DNA of 64,000 nucleotides, from NCBI RefSeq assembly GCF_049310885.1, contig NZ_JBMDYO010000001.1, forward strand, positions 62,001 to 126,000, given 5' to 3'. A program made the position numbers and the translations under genes. Under the pieces are notes generated by a model. The model worked only from the letters and a program-made list of their open reading frames with translations. It was not told the origin of the DNA and did not search any database. This stretch comes from CAYZJV01 sp049310885 (lineage in GTDB: Bacteria > Spirochaetota > Spirochaetia > Sphaerochaetales > Sphaerochaetaceae). Of this stretch, positions 1 to 8,242 are shown in pieces; the first letter of the stretch is position 1, and each line of letters begins with the position of its first letter.

Positions 1-1017
1 GTAGGTCGATTTGTCGGTGGGTTAGCCCATGTGAATGTATTGATGAGCATGTTATTTGCCGGTTTGAGTGGATCTTCAGTCGCAGACACTTCGGCAATCG
101 GTTCTATCCTTATCCCGATGATGAAGGAAGAGGGTTATGACAAGCCATTTTCTGTCGCCATAACCTGTTCTTCTTCCTTGATCGGTGTAATCATACCCCC
201 AAGTATCCCTATGATCATCATCGGTTCAATTGCTCAGATTTCCATCGTCAAACTCTTCCTAGGTGGAGCCATCCCAGGCATACTCGTAGGATTGGCACTT
301 ATGGGACTCTCCTATTACTATGCAAAGAAAAGGAATTACCCAGTAGGCGAAAAAATCGGATTTACTGAATTCCTTGGCGTAACCAAACATACGTTTTGGG
401 CACTGATACTCCCCCTTATCATTCTCGGTGGTATACTCAGTGGCTTGTTCACTGCAACGGAAGCTGGTGCCATCGCTGCTGTATATGCAATGATAGTCGC
501 CCGTGTCGTCTACAAGGTAAAGTGGAAGGAATATCCTAATATCCTTCTCACCGCAGCCATTAATACGGGTATCGTAATGCTCATCTGTGGAACAGCAATG
601 GCCCTTACCTGGTATCTCGCAACTGCACAGGTGCCCCAGCACCTCACTAAATATATGATGGCTGTAACCGAGAACAAGTGGGTCTTCCTATTCGTCCTCA
701 ATATCATGCTCTTTTTGGTGGGAACCGTTATCGACCTTACCCCATCCTTGTTCCTTCTTGTACCGATCCTCCTTCCAGTGAGTACCTATTTCGGAATCGA
801 CCCTATCCATTTTGGTGTTATTATGGTCGCAAACCTTTCAGTTGGATTGATCACTCCACCGGTTGGAACGGTTCTCTATGTAGGAACTACGATAGGCGGC
901 ATAGAATTGCATACGTTGGTTAAAGAACTATTGCCAATGTATTTTGTTCTGTTCATGACTGTTATGTTAATCACATATGCTCCACCATTGGTATTGTGGT
1001 TACCGTCGCTCTTCTAA
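1..1017 (+). CDS. TRAP transporter large permease subunit (DctM), 5'-truncated by the window
   Basis: Carrier subunit of a tripartite ATP-independent periplasmic transporter, which imports small organic acids using a sodium or proton gradient and a periplasmic binding protein. The reading frame is open from the first base: residues V-G-R-F-V-G-G-L-A-H precede the GTG at 31, so the gene starts upstream and 338 residues are visible. The DctM-typical stretch LFAGLSGSSVADTSAIGS and many hydrophobic segments are present. The small subunit and binding protein should lie upstream, outside the window. A LarA-like gene follows 56 bp downstream on the same strand, so a hydroxy-acid substrate is possible but not shown. 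Confidence 0.93.
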   Translation, partial: VGRFVGGLAHVNVLMSMLFAGLSGSSVADTSAIGSILIPMMKEEGYDKPFSVAITCSSSLIGVIIPPSIPMIIIGSIAQISIVKLFLGGAIPGILVGLALMGLSYYYAKKRNYPVGEKIGFTEFLGVTKHTFWALILPLIILGGILSGLFTATEAGAIAAVYAMIVARVVYKVKWKEYPNILLTAAINTGIVMLICGTAMALTWYLATAQVPQHLTKYMMAVTENKWVFLFVLNIMLFLVGTVIDLTPSLFLLVPILLPVSTYFGIDPIHFGVIMVANLSVGLITPPVGTVLYVGTTIGGIELHTLVKELLPMYFVLFMTVMLITYAPPLVLWLPSLF

Positions 1018-1073
1018 AGATTTACACATACATGAATTGATAGATCAAAAATAAGCAGGACAAAGGTAGCAGG

Positions 1074-2366
1074 ATGAAAAAGATAGAATGGGATCGGGAT
1101 AACGTGGTGGCGAGAATTCTTTCTCCCATCACCATTCCGAAAATGGTACGTGTAAGACAAAATTTCGATTCAAGCAGGCTCGAGAAGATCGAGGTCACCG
1201 TTGACCATGAGATACGTAAGTCGTCCTGCGCCGAAAAGATTACATCTGGTATGCGCATAGCAGTCGCTGTAGGCAGCAGAGGTGTTGCTGATATCGATCG
1301 AATTACCAAACAGACCGTCGATACCCTTAAATCCCTTGGAGCGAAACCGTTCATTATCCCAGCAATGGGAAGCCATGGTGGAGCAACCGCTGAAGGTCAG
1401 AGGGGAATCCTTGAAAGTTTTGGAGTCACTGAAGAACGGATGGGTGTGAAAATTGAAGCGAGTATGGAGGTTGTCCGTATCGATACTCTTCCTGATGGTC
1501 GTGAGGTGTTCATCTCAAAGAATGCAGCGGAAGCCGATGGTATAATTCTGATAAACAGGGTTAAGCCTCATACCGCATTCCGTGGCAAATTCGAGAGTGG
1601 GCTCGTCAAGATGATGGCTATAGGATTGGGAAACCAAAGTGGAGCTGCATCCTGTCATGCACAAGGTTTCAAGAAAATGGCCGAGAATGTCCCTCTCTAT
1701 GGCTTGTCTGTACTTGAACACAGTCCTGTCTTATTCGGTATTGCAGTCATAGAGAATGCCTTCCATGAAGTCTCTCGAATCGTGGCAGTACCGAGGGAGC
1801 ATATCGAGGAAGAAGAACCACTTTTGTTAGAAGAAGCCAGATCCAAGATGGCTAAGATCTACATATCCGACATCGATGTGCTGATTGTAGATGAAATAGG
1901 AAAGAACCATAGTGGTGATGGTATGGATCCCAATGTCACCGGTAGCTATAGTACGCCCTATGCCGAAGGACCTCCCCTTGTGCTCAGATACGTCGTACTC
2001 GACGCAAGTGAAGAGACCCATGGTAACTCTTTGGGTGTTGGAAGAGCCGATTTTACCACAAAGAGACTCTTTGACAAGACCGACTTCGATGCAATATATC
2101 CCAACTCACTCACTTCCAAAGTCCCGCTAGTCAGCAAAATGCCTATGGTACTTACTTCTGATGCTTTGGCAATCAAGGCGGCTATCATGACATGCGAGAC
2201 AGAAAAGCATGAGGAGGTTCGGGTAGTACGCATACCAAGCTCTTCACATGTAGAAGAGATCTTGGTTTCAGATAATTTGCTTGAAGTTGTGCGAAACAAC
2301 CCAAATTTAGTCGAATTAGGGCCTCCCGAAGAGATGGTCTTTGACAAAAATGGAAACCTTTTCTAG
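1074..2366 (+). CDS. LarA-family (DUF2088) lactate racemase-like protein
   Basis: A 430-residue member of the nickel-dependent lactate racemase (LarA) superfamily. The family isomerises 2-hydroxyacids using a nickel-pincer nucleotide bound to a lysine. The sequence shows PAMGSHGGAT, matching the position of the first active-site His, and VKPHTAFRGKFESGLVKMM, where the PH and the later K align with the catalytic His and cofactor lysine of LarA. The usual DxTRP motif is replaced by GSRGVADIDR, so this is a divergent clade and the substrate may not be lactate. The ribosome site is weak (AGCAGG). It follows a TRAP transporter gene on the same strand. No larB, larC or larE gene is in view. Confidence 0.72.
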   Translation: MKKIEWDRDNVVARILSPITIPKMVRVRQNFDSSRLEKIEVTVDHEIRKSSCAEKITSGMRIAVAVGSRGVADIDRITKQTVDTLKSLGAKPFIIPAMGSHGGATAEGQRGILESFGVTEERMGVKIEASMEVVRIDTLPDGREVFISKNAAEADGIILINRVKPHTAFRGKFESGLVKMMAIGLGNQSGAASCHAQGFKKMAENVPLYGLSVLEHSPVLFGIAVIENAFHEVSRIVAVPREHIEEEEPLLLEEARSKMAKIYISDIDVLIVDEIGKNHSGDGMDPNVTGSYSTPYAEGPPLVLRYVVLDASEETHGNSLGVGRADFTTKRLFDKTDFDAIYPNSLTSKVPLVSKMPMVLTSDALAIKAAIMTCETEKHEEVRVVRIPSSSHVEEILVSDNLLEVVRNNPNLVELGPPEEMVFDKNGNLF

Positions 2367-2399
2367 CTGATATGTTTTCAGGTCGGGATGCTGTTTTGA

Positions 2400-3254
2400 T
2401 CATCTGAATTCATACAGCATCTCGAATTGGTTTATATGGTTCTGCCAACCTTGCACCATCAAATACTGTTGTAATCTACTCGATTCTTCGACATTTGTTA
2501 CGCTGAAAGTTTTCGATTCTGTCAACTGCGACAACCCTTCGAGTATACAACCATACAGAGAATCGGGATATTCGGTTGCCAGTCCTAACTGGGGTATATC
2601 ACCCTTGGTTCTGTGGATCACACCATATGCAATCACCTTATCATTGTCCATTACTTTCACAGCTGAGAGTTGTTCCCAGTTGTGGAGCACTGAGGGAACG
2701 TCGTTTTGCCAAGATGGTTCATGAGACAACATTTTTTGATGATCCAATTTTTCGAATTCTTCCCTATCTAAAGATTCGAAAGAACATGGCAAATCGCAAG
2801 AATTTTTTTGCACTAACCTCTTTTCCATGCGGTAACAACGGAAAAATCGACGATCTGAGAAACCAGCTCTCAAATAGAGTTTCTTTGCAGCTTGGTTATG
2901 CTCAAGTACTTCAAGAAGAAAACGATCAACGCCTATCCTTGCTGCATCCTCAAGTATCCATGAAAGCATACCAGAAGCTATTTTATTCCCCTGATATTCG
3001 GGAATCACCCCTGTCCCACCATCATAGAGAGTCGCTCAATACGTAGTGTTCCGATACCCACAGAGGATAAAACCAACTAGGTTTCCATTATCGAAAGCTC
3101 CCACAGAACGATCAAGCAATAGATCCCTCGTCCTCATCATCTCCAACAAAGAGTCGGTTGTAAGGTGGAGAGGGATCTCATACTCGCTGAAAGCTTCAAC
3201 AAAGGTGGTACGAAGTACTTCTATAGAAATATTTTCCAATGTGGAGTAATGCAT
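2400..3254 (-). pseudogene. GNAT-family N-acetyltransferase interrupted by an in-frame TGA
   Basis: One continuous minus-strand reading frame of about 284 codons is broken once. The first part (3254-3036, 72 codons from ATG) ends GYRNTTY then TGA. The same frame continues with ATLYDGGTGVIPEYQGNKI (codons 3035 onward), which contains the acetyl-CoA-binding motif A of GNAT enzymes (GTGVIPEYQGNKI). Both halves belong to a tandem GNAT-like protein. There is no frameshift: the interval between the halves is a multiple of three. A point mutation from CGA, GGA or TGG would explain it. Translation could restart at the GTG at 3008, but that product would lack the N-terminal strands. A sequencing error is also possible. 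Confidence 0.75.
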
Positions 3255-3258
3255 GATC

Positions 3259-4245
3259 CTAATCTATCCGTTCAATTTCGTTTGTACCAGTTACAATACC
3301 TTCCTTTGCCTTTACCCTTCTGGCATCACGGTAGATCACTGGGGAAGCACCGAAAAGATAATCGTCCTCGAATGCTGTTCGTTCCATTTTGATGAGTTCC
3401 TGGGCAATGGAGGTCATATTACGGCGGAATTCGGGAGAATTGATTTCCTGGACCGTCTTTCCTCGAGACTTTCTATAATGACTATAATGTTTCCAGAGAC
3501 TATTGGTAATTTTCTTCGTATTCGACGGCTTACGCAGAATATCCAATACTGAAGACTTGAATTCAGCAAGGAAGTTTTCCTCTTTCTTCAGGTTGACCGA
3601 TGCCAGGCGTTTTCCCATCTCCCTAGCCCAAGTGTTGTCCAATTCCTGGCAGAGAAATTTCAGTCGATACCATGATTCATAGACATCCTGCATGGTTTTC
3701 AGCTCAACAGAACTGAACCAATGGAAAGCCAACAAGCGCCGTCGCCAATCCCACCATTTCAGCGGACTTTGCAGATCCGTTGAAGGAATGAGGAAGTACC
3801 CCTTCTCTAAAAGCAACGCGCCGAAGACACCAGGAGGATTACCCCTTCTCTGGTTTTTCAACGTAGTCCTATAGACACCACAAGATGGACTGCCATCCAT
3901 ATAGACAAATGCGACTGTATCACATCGCTCAAGGGTACTCAGACATACCTGACAACCGATTTTCATGGCTTCGGTGACATCGGCACTGCCACGGTTCTTA
4001 ACGCGCGCTTGGTCAGCCCATACGGCATTGCCATCGCCACCGGACAGATGGACCGGATTGCGCGGAACACCAAGACCAGCCATACATTCAGGACATACGG
4101 GACACCAGATGAAGTCATTCTTCTCACGCCCCAAATCCTTCAGCACATCGATACCTCTCCCATTGTAACGAATAGGACTTCCCATACAACAGGAACTGAT
4201 ACCGATTCTGATCTTCTCTGTAATAACAATAGTCGATTTGTCCAT
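3259..4245 (-). CDS. TudS-like DUF523 protein with long C-terminal extension
   Basis: The N-terminal half carries the three cysteine motifs of DUF523: SSCCMGSPIRYNG, CPVCPECMAGLGVPR and DGSPSCG. In the characterised member TudS these three cysteines hold a [4Fe-4S] cluster that removes sulfur from thiouracil. The remaining ~170 residues are helical and charged and occupy the place of DUF1722 in long family members, but I do not recognise DUF1722 clearly. The start is set at ATG 4245 because GGAGG lies 5 nt upstream; an ATG at 4269 lacks such a site. Four bases separate its stop from the broken GNAT gene. The physiological substrate is unknown. Confidence 0.72.
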   Translation of the reverse strand: MDKSTIVITEKIRIGISSCCMGSPIRYNGRGIDVLKDLGREKNDFIWCPVCPECMAGLGVPRNPVHLSGGDGNAVWADQARVKNRGSADVTEAMKIGCQVCLSTLERCDTVAFVYMDGSPSCGVYRTTLKNQRRGNPPGVFGALLLEKGYFLIPSTDLQSPLKWWDWRRRLLAFHWFSSVELKTMQDVYESWYRLKFLCQELDNTWAREMGKRLASVNLKKEENFLAEFKSSVLDILRKPSNTKKITNSLWKHYSHYRKSRGKTVQEINSPEFRRNMTSIAQELIKMERTAFEDDYLFGASPVIYRDARRVKAKEGIVTGTNEIERID

Positions 4246-4316
4246 GATACCTCCATCAAGGGCAGCCACCGTTACCGCTGCCTAGTATTCCACAACAATT
4301 GATATCTTACTGATCT

Positions 4317-5426
4317 TCAATGCGAACTCTTTAAACCAGCACCACAGAATGGAAGTACCGTTGTCTCTTGGGTATCTAGCAAACCTGAATCCAACGCACA
4401 AAGATAACCGGCATAATTAGCTGCACTGGTCAACTCAACATACACACCCTTCTTCGCCAATGCATTCCTAGCATCGAGAATATCATTTTCCTGAACAGTC
4501 ACGAACGATCCCCCAAGTTCCTTCATCATCTGGAGTATCTCACTCCCCCTTGCGGGAGCTGCACTCGCTATACCTTCAGCCATTGTAGGAGCGGTTGGAA
4601 CTTGGTGGATCTCAAGTGAGCCTGCCAGGAAAGCGGCTGCCAGAGGGGCACAATTGGCAGCCTGTACAGCAACAACTTTTGGATACGTTTCTATGATTCC
4701 CCATTGTCGGAATTCCTTTAGTGCAATTGAGACACCCATCAAGAGGGTTCCATTTCCTACGGGGAGAACCAAAGCTTCTGGCAGACATCCGAGAGTCTCG
4801 TAGATCTCATAGAGGTAGGTTTTCGTCCCTTCCCAGAAGAACGGATTATAAATATGGCTTGCATAGTATGATCCCGTTTCCTTCACAAAATGCAAGGCTG
4901 CATCGGCAGTATCTTCCCTACTACCCTCAATCTTATGTACCGTCGCACCATGTGCAATAATCTGTTCAACCTTCTTGTCACTAGTATGGGCTGGCACAAA
5001 AACATCGCAGTCGATTCCTACCCTCGTACTGTAAGCTGCTATTGCGGTTCCGGCATTACCACTACTATCAACGACACAATTTTGCACCCCCAGATCGCAC
5101 ATCAGGGCTACAAGCACAGCTGCACCCCGATCCTTAAACGATAAGGTCGGCATGTAATAATCGGCCTTACCCCACACCTGTGATCCTACAGAAATCAGCG
5201 GAGTGCTACCTTCTCCCATTGTTGTCCTTGTTATTGCTTTAGAGGATATGGGAGGCAACGCAGAAGCATATCGCCAGAGGGATGGAGCAACTACGGCCGA
5301 TTCTAAACGAGAGAAATCGATAGGGGCTTTTACATAATCTACATGGAATAAACCACCGCATTCGCATTGAAAGCGTGTTGTTTCTATAGGATATGTTCTT
5401 CGACAGAGGCCACAGACATACTGCAT
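4317..5426 (-). CDS. PLP-dependent threonine synthase-like lyase
   Basis: A fold-type II pyridoxal-phosphate enzyme of 369 residues resembling threonine synthase (O-phosphohomoserine to threonine) and related ammonia-lyases. An N-terminal zinc-ribbon is visible (CGLC near residue 5 and CECGG near residue 23). The PLP lysine lies in TLSFKDRGA, the SSGNAG phosphate/substrate loop follows, and a glycine-rich GNGTLLMG cofactor loop is in the C-terminal half. The start at 5426 is chosen for the GAGGG 8 nt upstream. The gene is divergent from a D-serine dehydratase-like gene across 61 bp. Because that partner acts on D-amino acids, a catabolic lyase role is as plausible as threonine biosynthesis. 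Confidence 0.75.
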   Translation of the reverse strand: MQYVCGLCRRTYPIETTRFQCECGGLFHVDYVKAPIDFSRLESAVVAPSLWRYASALPPISSKAITRTTMGEGSTPLISVGSQVWGKADYYMPTLSFKDRGAAVLVALMCDLGVQNCVVDSSGNAGTAIAAYSTRVGIDCDVFVPAHTSDKKVEQIIAHGATVHKIEGSREDTADAALHFVKETGSYYASHIYNPFFWEGTKTYLYEIYETLGCLPEALVLPVGNGTLLMGVSIALKEFRQWGIIETYPKVVAVQAANCAPLAAAFLAGSLEIHQVPTAPTMAEGIASAAPARGSEILQMMKELGGSFVTVQENDILDARNALAKKGVYVELTSAANYAGYLCALDSGLLDTQETTVLPFCGAGLKSSH

Positions 5427-5487
5427 ACATGCTACCCTCTTCTTGTTATTTTGCCTCTGATTATATATCATCACCAAGAGGTTGCCT

Positions 5488-6606
5488 ATGCAAATTTCCC
5501 AATTGGACACTCCAGCATTGCTCATAGAAAAGAGCATCATGGAAAAGAACATAAAACGCATGCAAGAACTTGCCAACCAGTGGCATGTATCACTACGTCC
5601 CCATACCAAAACCCATAAGACTCCCGAAATTGCCAAGATGCAAATCGAAGCAGGAGCACGAGGCATAACCGTCGCAAAGACTGGAGAGGCTGAAGTCATG
5701 GCTAATGCAGGTATTAATGACATATTCATTGCCAATGAAATCGTGGGAAGTACCAAACTGAAACGAATCCGGAGACTCTGCGAAGAGGGGAAAAAGATCT
5801 CCTTCGGACTCGATTCGATTGAAGCACTCGAACAGATCATCCAAGTATTCGACAAAAAAATTCCCGCCCATATATTGATCGAGGTAGAGACCGGAGACAA
5901 GAGAAGTGGGGTCACCGACGAGCATACCTTCATCGAAATACTGAAGGTATTGAAGGAAGAGCCTGCTATCGAATTCGAAGGTATTTTCAGTCATGAGGGG
6001 CACACCTATAGTGCTCCCGATACGGCAACTGCAAGTCGGCTGTTCCTGCTGGCACAAGAGGATACGCTCCGGTACGTGGAAATTGCAAGACAACATGGCC
6101 TGTCGTGCAATCGTGTAAGTATTGGATCTACACCTGGAATAACCAGTGCACATCTCCACGGTGGTAAAATTCTTGATGGGATCACAGAAATCCGTCCAGG
6201 GACCTATATATTCATGGATGCGGGACAAGCAAAGGTCATAGGTTCGTATAGGCAATGTGCAGCTACCGTTCTTGCAACCATTATCTCGAAACCAACTAAA
6301 GATCGGACCATTGCAGATGCCGGTGCGAAAGCACTTACCATGCAAAGTCGCATGAGTGGAATCTGCCAGACAGAGGGTAAAGGAACCATACTGGAACCTT
6401 TGGAGACTGTAGTCTCGAGTGTCTATGACGAACATACGATCTTCACCGACAACGCGCTACATGAAGCGGTCTCGATTGGTGATACGGTACGGATTATACC
6501 AAATCATATTTGTCCTGTGGTGAATCTCTATGACCAACTATATATTGTCGATGGAGAAAAGGTCGTATCTACATATCGGATAGCGTGCAGGGGAAAGACA
6601 ACCTGA
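5488..6606 (+). CDS. D-serine dehydratase / D-threonine aldolase-like PLP enzyme (alanine racemase fold)
   Basis: A 372-residue fold-type III PLP enzyme. The PLP lysine sits in the family signature RPHTKTHK near residue 40. A C-terminal metal-binding NHICPVVNL motif matches the His and Cys that bind the divalent metal in eukaryotic-type D-serine dehydratase and D-threonine aldolase. It probably cleaves or deaminates a D-hydroxy amino acid in the cytoplasm. The ATG at 5488 is preferred over the TTG at 5482 because AAGAGG is then 6 nt away. It is transcribed divergently from the threonine-synthase-like gene. Aldolase and dehydratase activities cannot be separated from sequence alone. Confidence 0.8.
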   Translation: MQISQLDTPALLIEKSIMEKNIKRMQELANQWHVSLRPHTKTHKTPEIAKMQIEAGARGITVAKTGEAEVMANAGINDIFIANEIVGSTKLKRIRRLCEEGKKISFGLDSIEALEQIIQVFDKKIPAHILIEVETGDKRSGVTDEHTFIEILKVLKEEPAIEFEGIFSHEGHTYSAPDTATASRLFLLAQEDTLRYVEIARQHGLSCNRVSIGSTPGITSAHLHGGKILDGITEIRPGTYIFMDAGQAKVIGSYRQCAATVLATIISKPTKDRTIADAGAKALTMQSRMSGICQTEGKGTILEPLETVVSSVYDEHTIFTDNALHEAVSIGDTVRIIPNHICPVVNLYDQLYIVDGEKVVSTYRIACRGKTT

Positions 6607-6610
6607 CCGA

Positions 6611-7111
6611 TCAGTCGAGGAAATAGGGAAGACGGCTACGTCGCTCCATGAGCAACGTATCGGACCATGTGCCATCGGCAAGCCGGCCAATCCTCTCCCT
6701 TCTACCCACAATACGGAATCCGCATGCTTCATGGAGTGCTATACTTGCTAAGTTCTCTACCAGAACTACCGATTGCAGCATCCAGTAACCCGATTCTTCG
6801 GAATTACGGATAAGTATATCCAATAATTGTCTGCCAATCGATCGGCCTCTAAAGGCTTTTGCGACATAAATTGAGACTTCGGCTACACCACGATAGGCTG
6901 CCCGACTACTTACAGGAGAGAGCGCCGCCCACCCGAGAATGTTACCATCTCCGTCTTCAGCAACCAATCTACAACAGGAAATATGGGTGGCGTCCCACTG
7001 CGCAAAACTGGGAACCTCGTTCTGGAAAGTCGCAAATCCGGTATCTATCCCCTCTTTAAAGATAGTCGCTACCTGAGGCCAATCCTGATTTCGCATCTCT
7101 CTGATATCCAT
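6611..7111 (-). CDS. GNAT N-acetyltransferase, phosphinothricin acetyltransferase (PAT)-like
   Basis: 166 residues beginning MDIREMRNQDWPQVATIF, with GFATFQNEVPS, the YRGVAEVSIYV strand and the acetyl-CoA loop AFRGRSIGRQLL. This is the order and length of the PAT/MddA-type acetyltransferases that modify phosphinothricin, methionine sulfoximine or methionine sulfone. The C-terminal ERIGRLADGTWSDTLLM is also typical. It converges with the preceding plus-strand gene, leaving only 4 bp. No Shine-Dalgarno sequence precedes the ATG; a TATGCT hexamer ends 8 nt before it, so the message may be leaderless. Substrate not determined. Confidence 0.85.
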   Translation of the reverse strand: MDIREMRNQDWPQVATIFKEGIDTGFATFQNEVPSFAQWDATHISCCRLVAEDGDGNILGWAALSPVSSRAAYRGVAEVSIYVAKAFRGRSIGRQLLDILIRNSEESGYWMLQSVVLVENLASIALHEACGFRIVGRRERIGRLADGTWSDTLLMERRSRLPYFLD

Positions 7112-7171
7112 GGAAAACTAGCATACAAAAACTTTGCTATAATTTAAAGAGGACTACTCAAGGTTATCAAG

Positions 7172-8230
7172 CTACTCTCCAGCTTCTTTCTTCTCCTCTT
7201 TTTTCTCTTCACGGGAGGCAACCTCTTCCTGAATCCGCTCTATCTTCTGTTGAAACTGATCTCGCTTCTGTTTGATCTTCTCTTTATCGCCATCAGCTTC
7301 TTGTTCATCCAACTCTTCCAACTTCTTGACGAGTTTTTGTTCCTCTTTGCGTAGTTGTTCAATACTCTCAGCCTCTTCTGCTTTATCGAAAGCCATCTCC
7401 TCAATAGCAGTTGATTCTTTCGCGTCCATCTTGGCTGTCTCTATATGCTTGGGTATATAGCGATGCTCGGAGGGGAACTCCCGTCTGTCCATAACCGATG
7501 GTGATGCAATTTCTATCTCCTGGGCATGCAGTGTATCCAAGACAGTCTTGTGGAGATCGCTCGTCTTGCTCAACCGTTCGGTAAACTCCTCAAGCAATCC
7601 ATATACACGATATTGCACTGCATGATCGAGTAACTTTTCTACGAATACAAAAGGATCTTTTAACCCAACTGTTTGCGCGGCCTTTTTAAGTGCCTCTTCA
7701 ACTGAACCATGAGGAACGTCATAACCGATAGAGACTCCTATATTGATAAATGTTCCGCCCCTCCTGGTAACCTTCACCGCCTTATTTACCAATAGCAGAT
7801 TCGGTATACTGACCACATCTCGAGTAATGGTTTGAATCTCTGTATGGAATATGCCAAAATCGGTAACCCTTCCAACCATATTCTCAATTTCGATGAAATC
7901 ACCTGCCCTGAATTCATGCATCATCCTAAGCATGATTCCTGCCATGGCATTACCTACCAATGTGGTAGAAGAGAGCGCTATCACAGCACTGAGCAAAACA
8001 CCCAAGACGCTGAGGATTTGGCCCTTGACTTCATGTTCAATGGGTAAGAATCCTATCGCAAGAAAGAGTCCAAGTAGTACGATAGCGAAGGTCAACAGTT
8101 GCCTATGGTAGGGAAAGCTATTGCTTGAGGCTTTCTTGATAGATCTATTGAACAGTATCTGTATCAAAGTGACCAAAACAACAACAGATACGACAACCAG
8201 TGCGGAACCAAGAAATTCCATTGGCTTCAT
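7172..8230 (-). CDS. MscS-family mechanosensitive ion channel with charged coiled-coil tail
   Basis: 352 residues. Three N-terminal hydrophobic segments (about residues 7-30, 45-62 and 72-98) precede an MscS beta-domain with FIEIENMVGRVTDFGIFHTEIQT and VSIPN. The channel would release solutes on osmotic down-shock. The last ~90 residues are almost all Glu, Lys, Gln and Arg (EEMAFDKAEEAESIEQLRKEEQK onward), an extended cytoplasmic coiled coil not present in minimal MscS. The ribosome site AGGAGGG overlaps the stop of the upstream RCC1 gene, 12 nt away, so it is translated from the same operon as the surface proteins. Confidence 0.9.
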   Translation of the reverse strand: MKPMEFLGSALVVVSVVVLVTLIQILFNRSIKKASSNSFPYHRQLLTFAIVLLGLFLAIGFLPIEHEVKGQILSVLGVLLSAVIALSSTTLVGNAMAGIMLRMMHEFRAGDFIEIENMVGRVTDFGIFHTEIQTITRDVVSIPNLLLVNKAVKVTRRGGTFINIGVSIGYDVPHGSVEEALKKAAQTVGLKDPFVFVEKLLDHAVQYRVYGLLEEFTERLSKTSDLHKTVLDTLHAQEIEIASPSVMDRREFPSEHRYIPKHIETAKMDAKESTAIEEMAFDKAEEAESIEQLRKEEQKLVKKLEELDEQEADGDKEKIKQKRDQFQQKIERIQEEVASREEKKEEKKEAGE

Positions 8231-8242
8231 AAAAGTACCCTC

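Noticed and set aside
3030..3040. TGA in the GNAT gene as a selenocysteine codon
   Set aside because: No clear bacterial SECIS hairpin of normal size follows, and no selenoprotein is known in this family. A nonsense mutation or sequence error is simpler.
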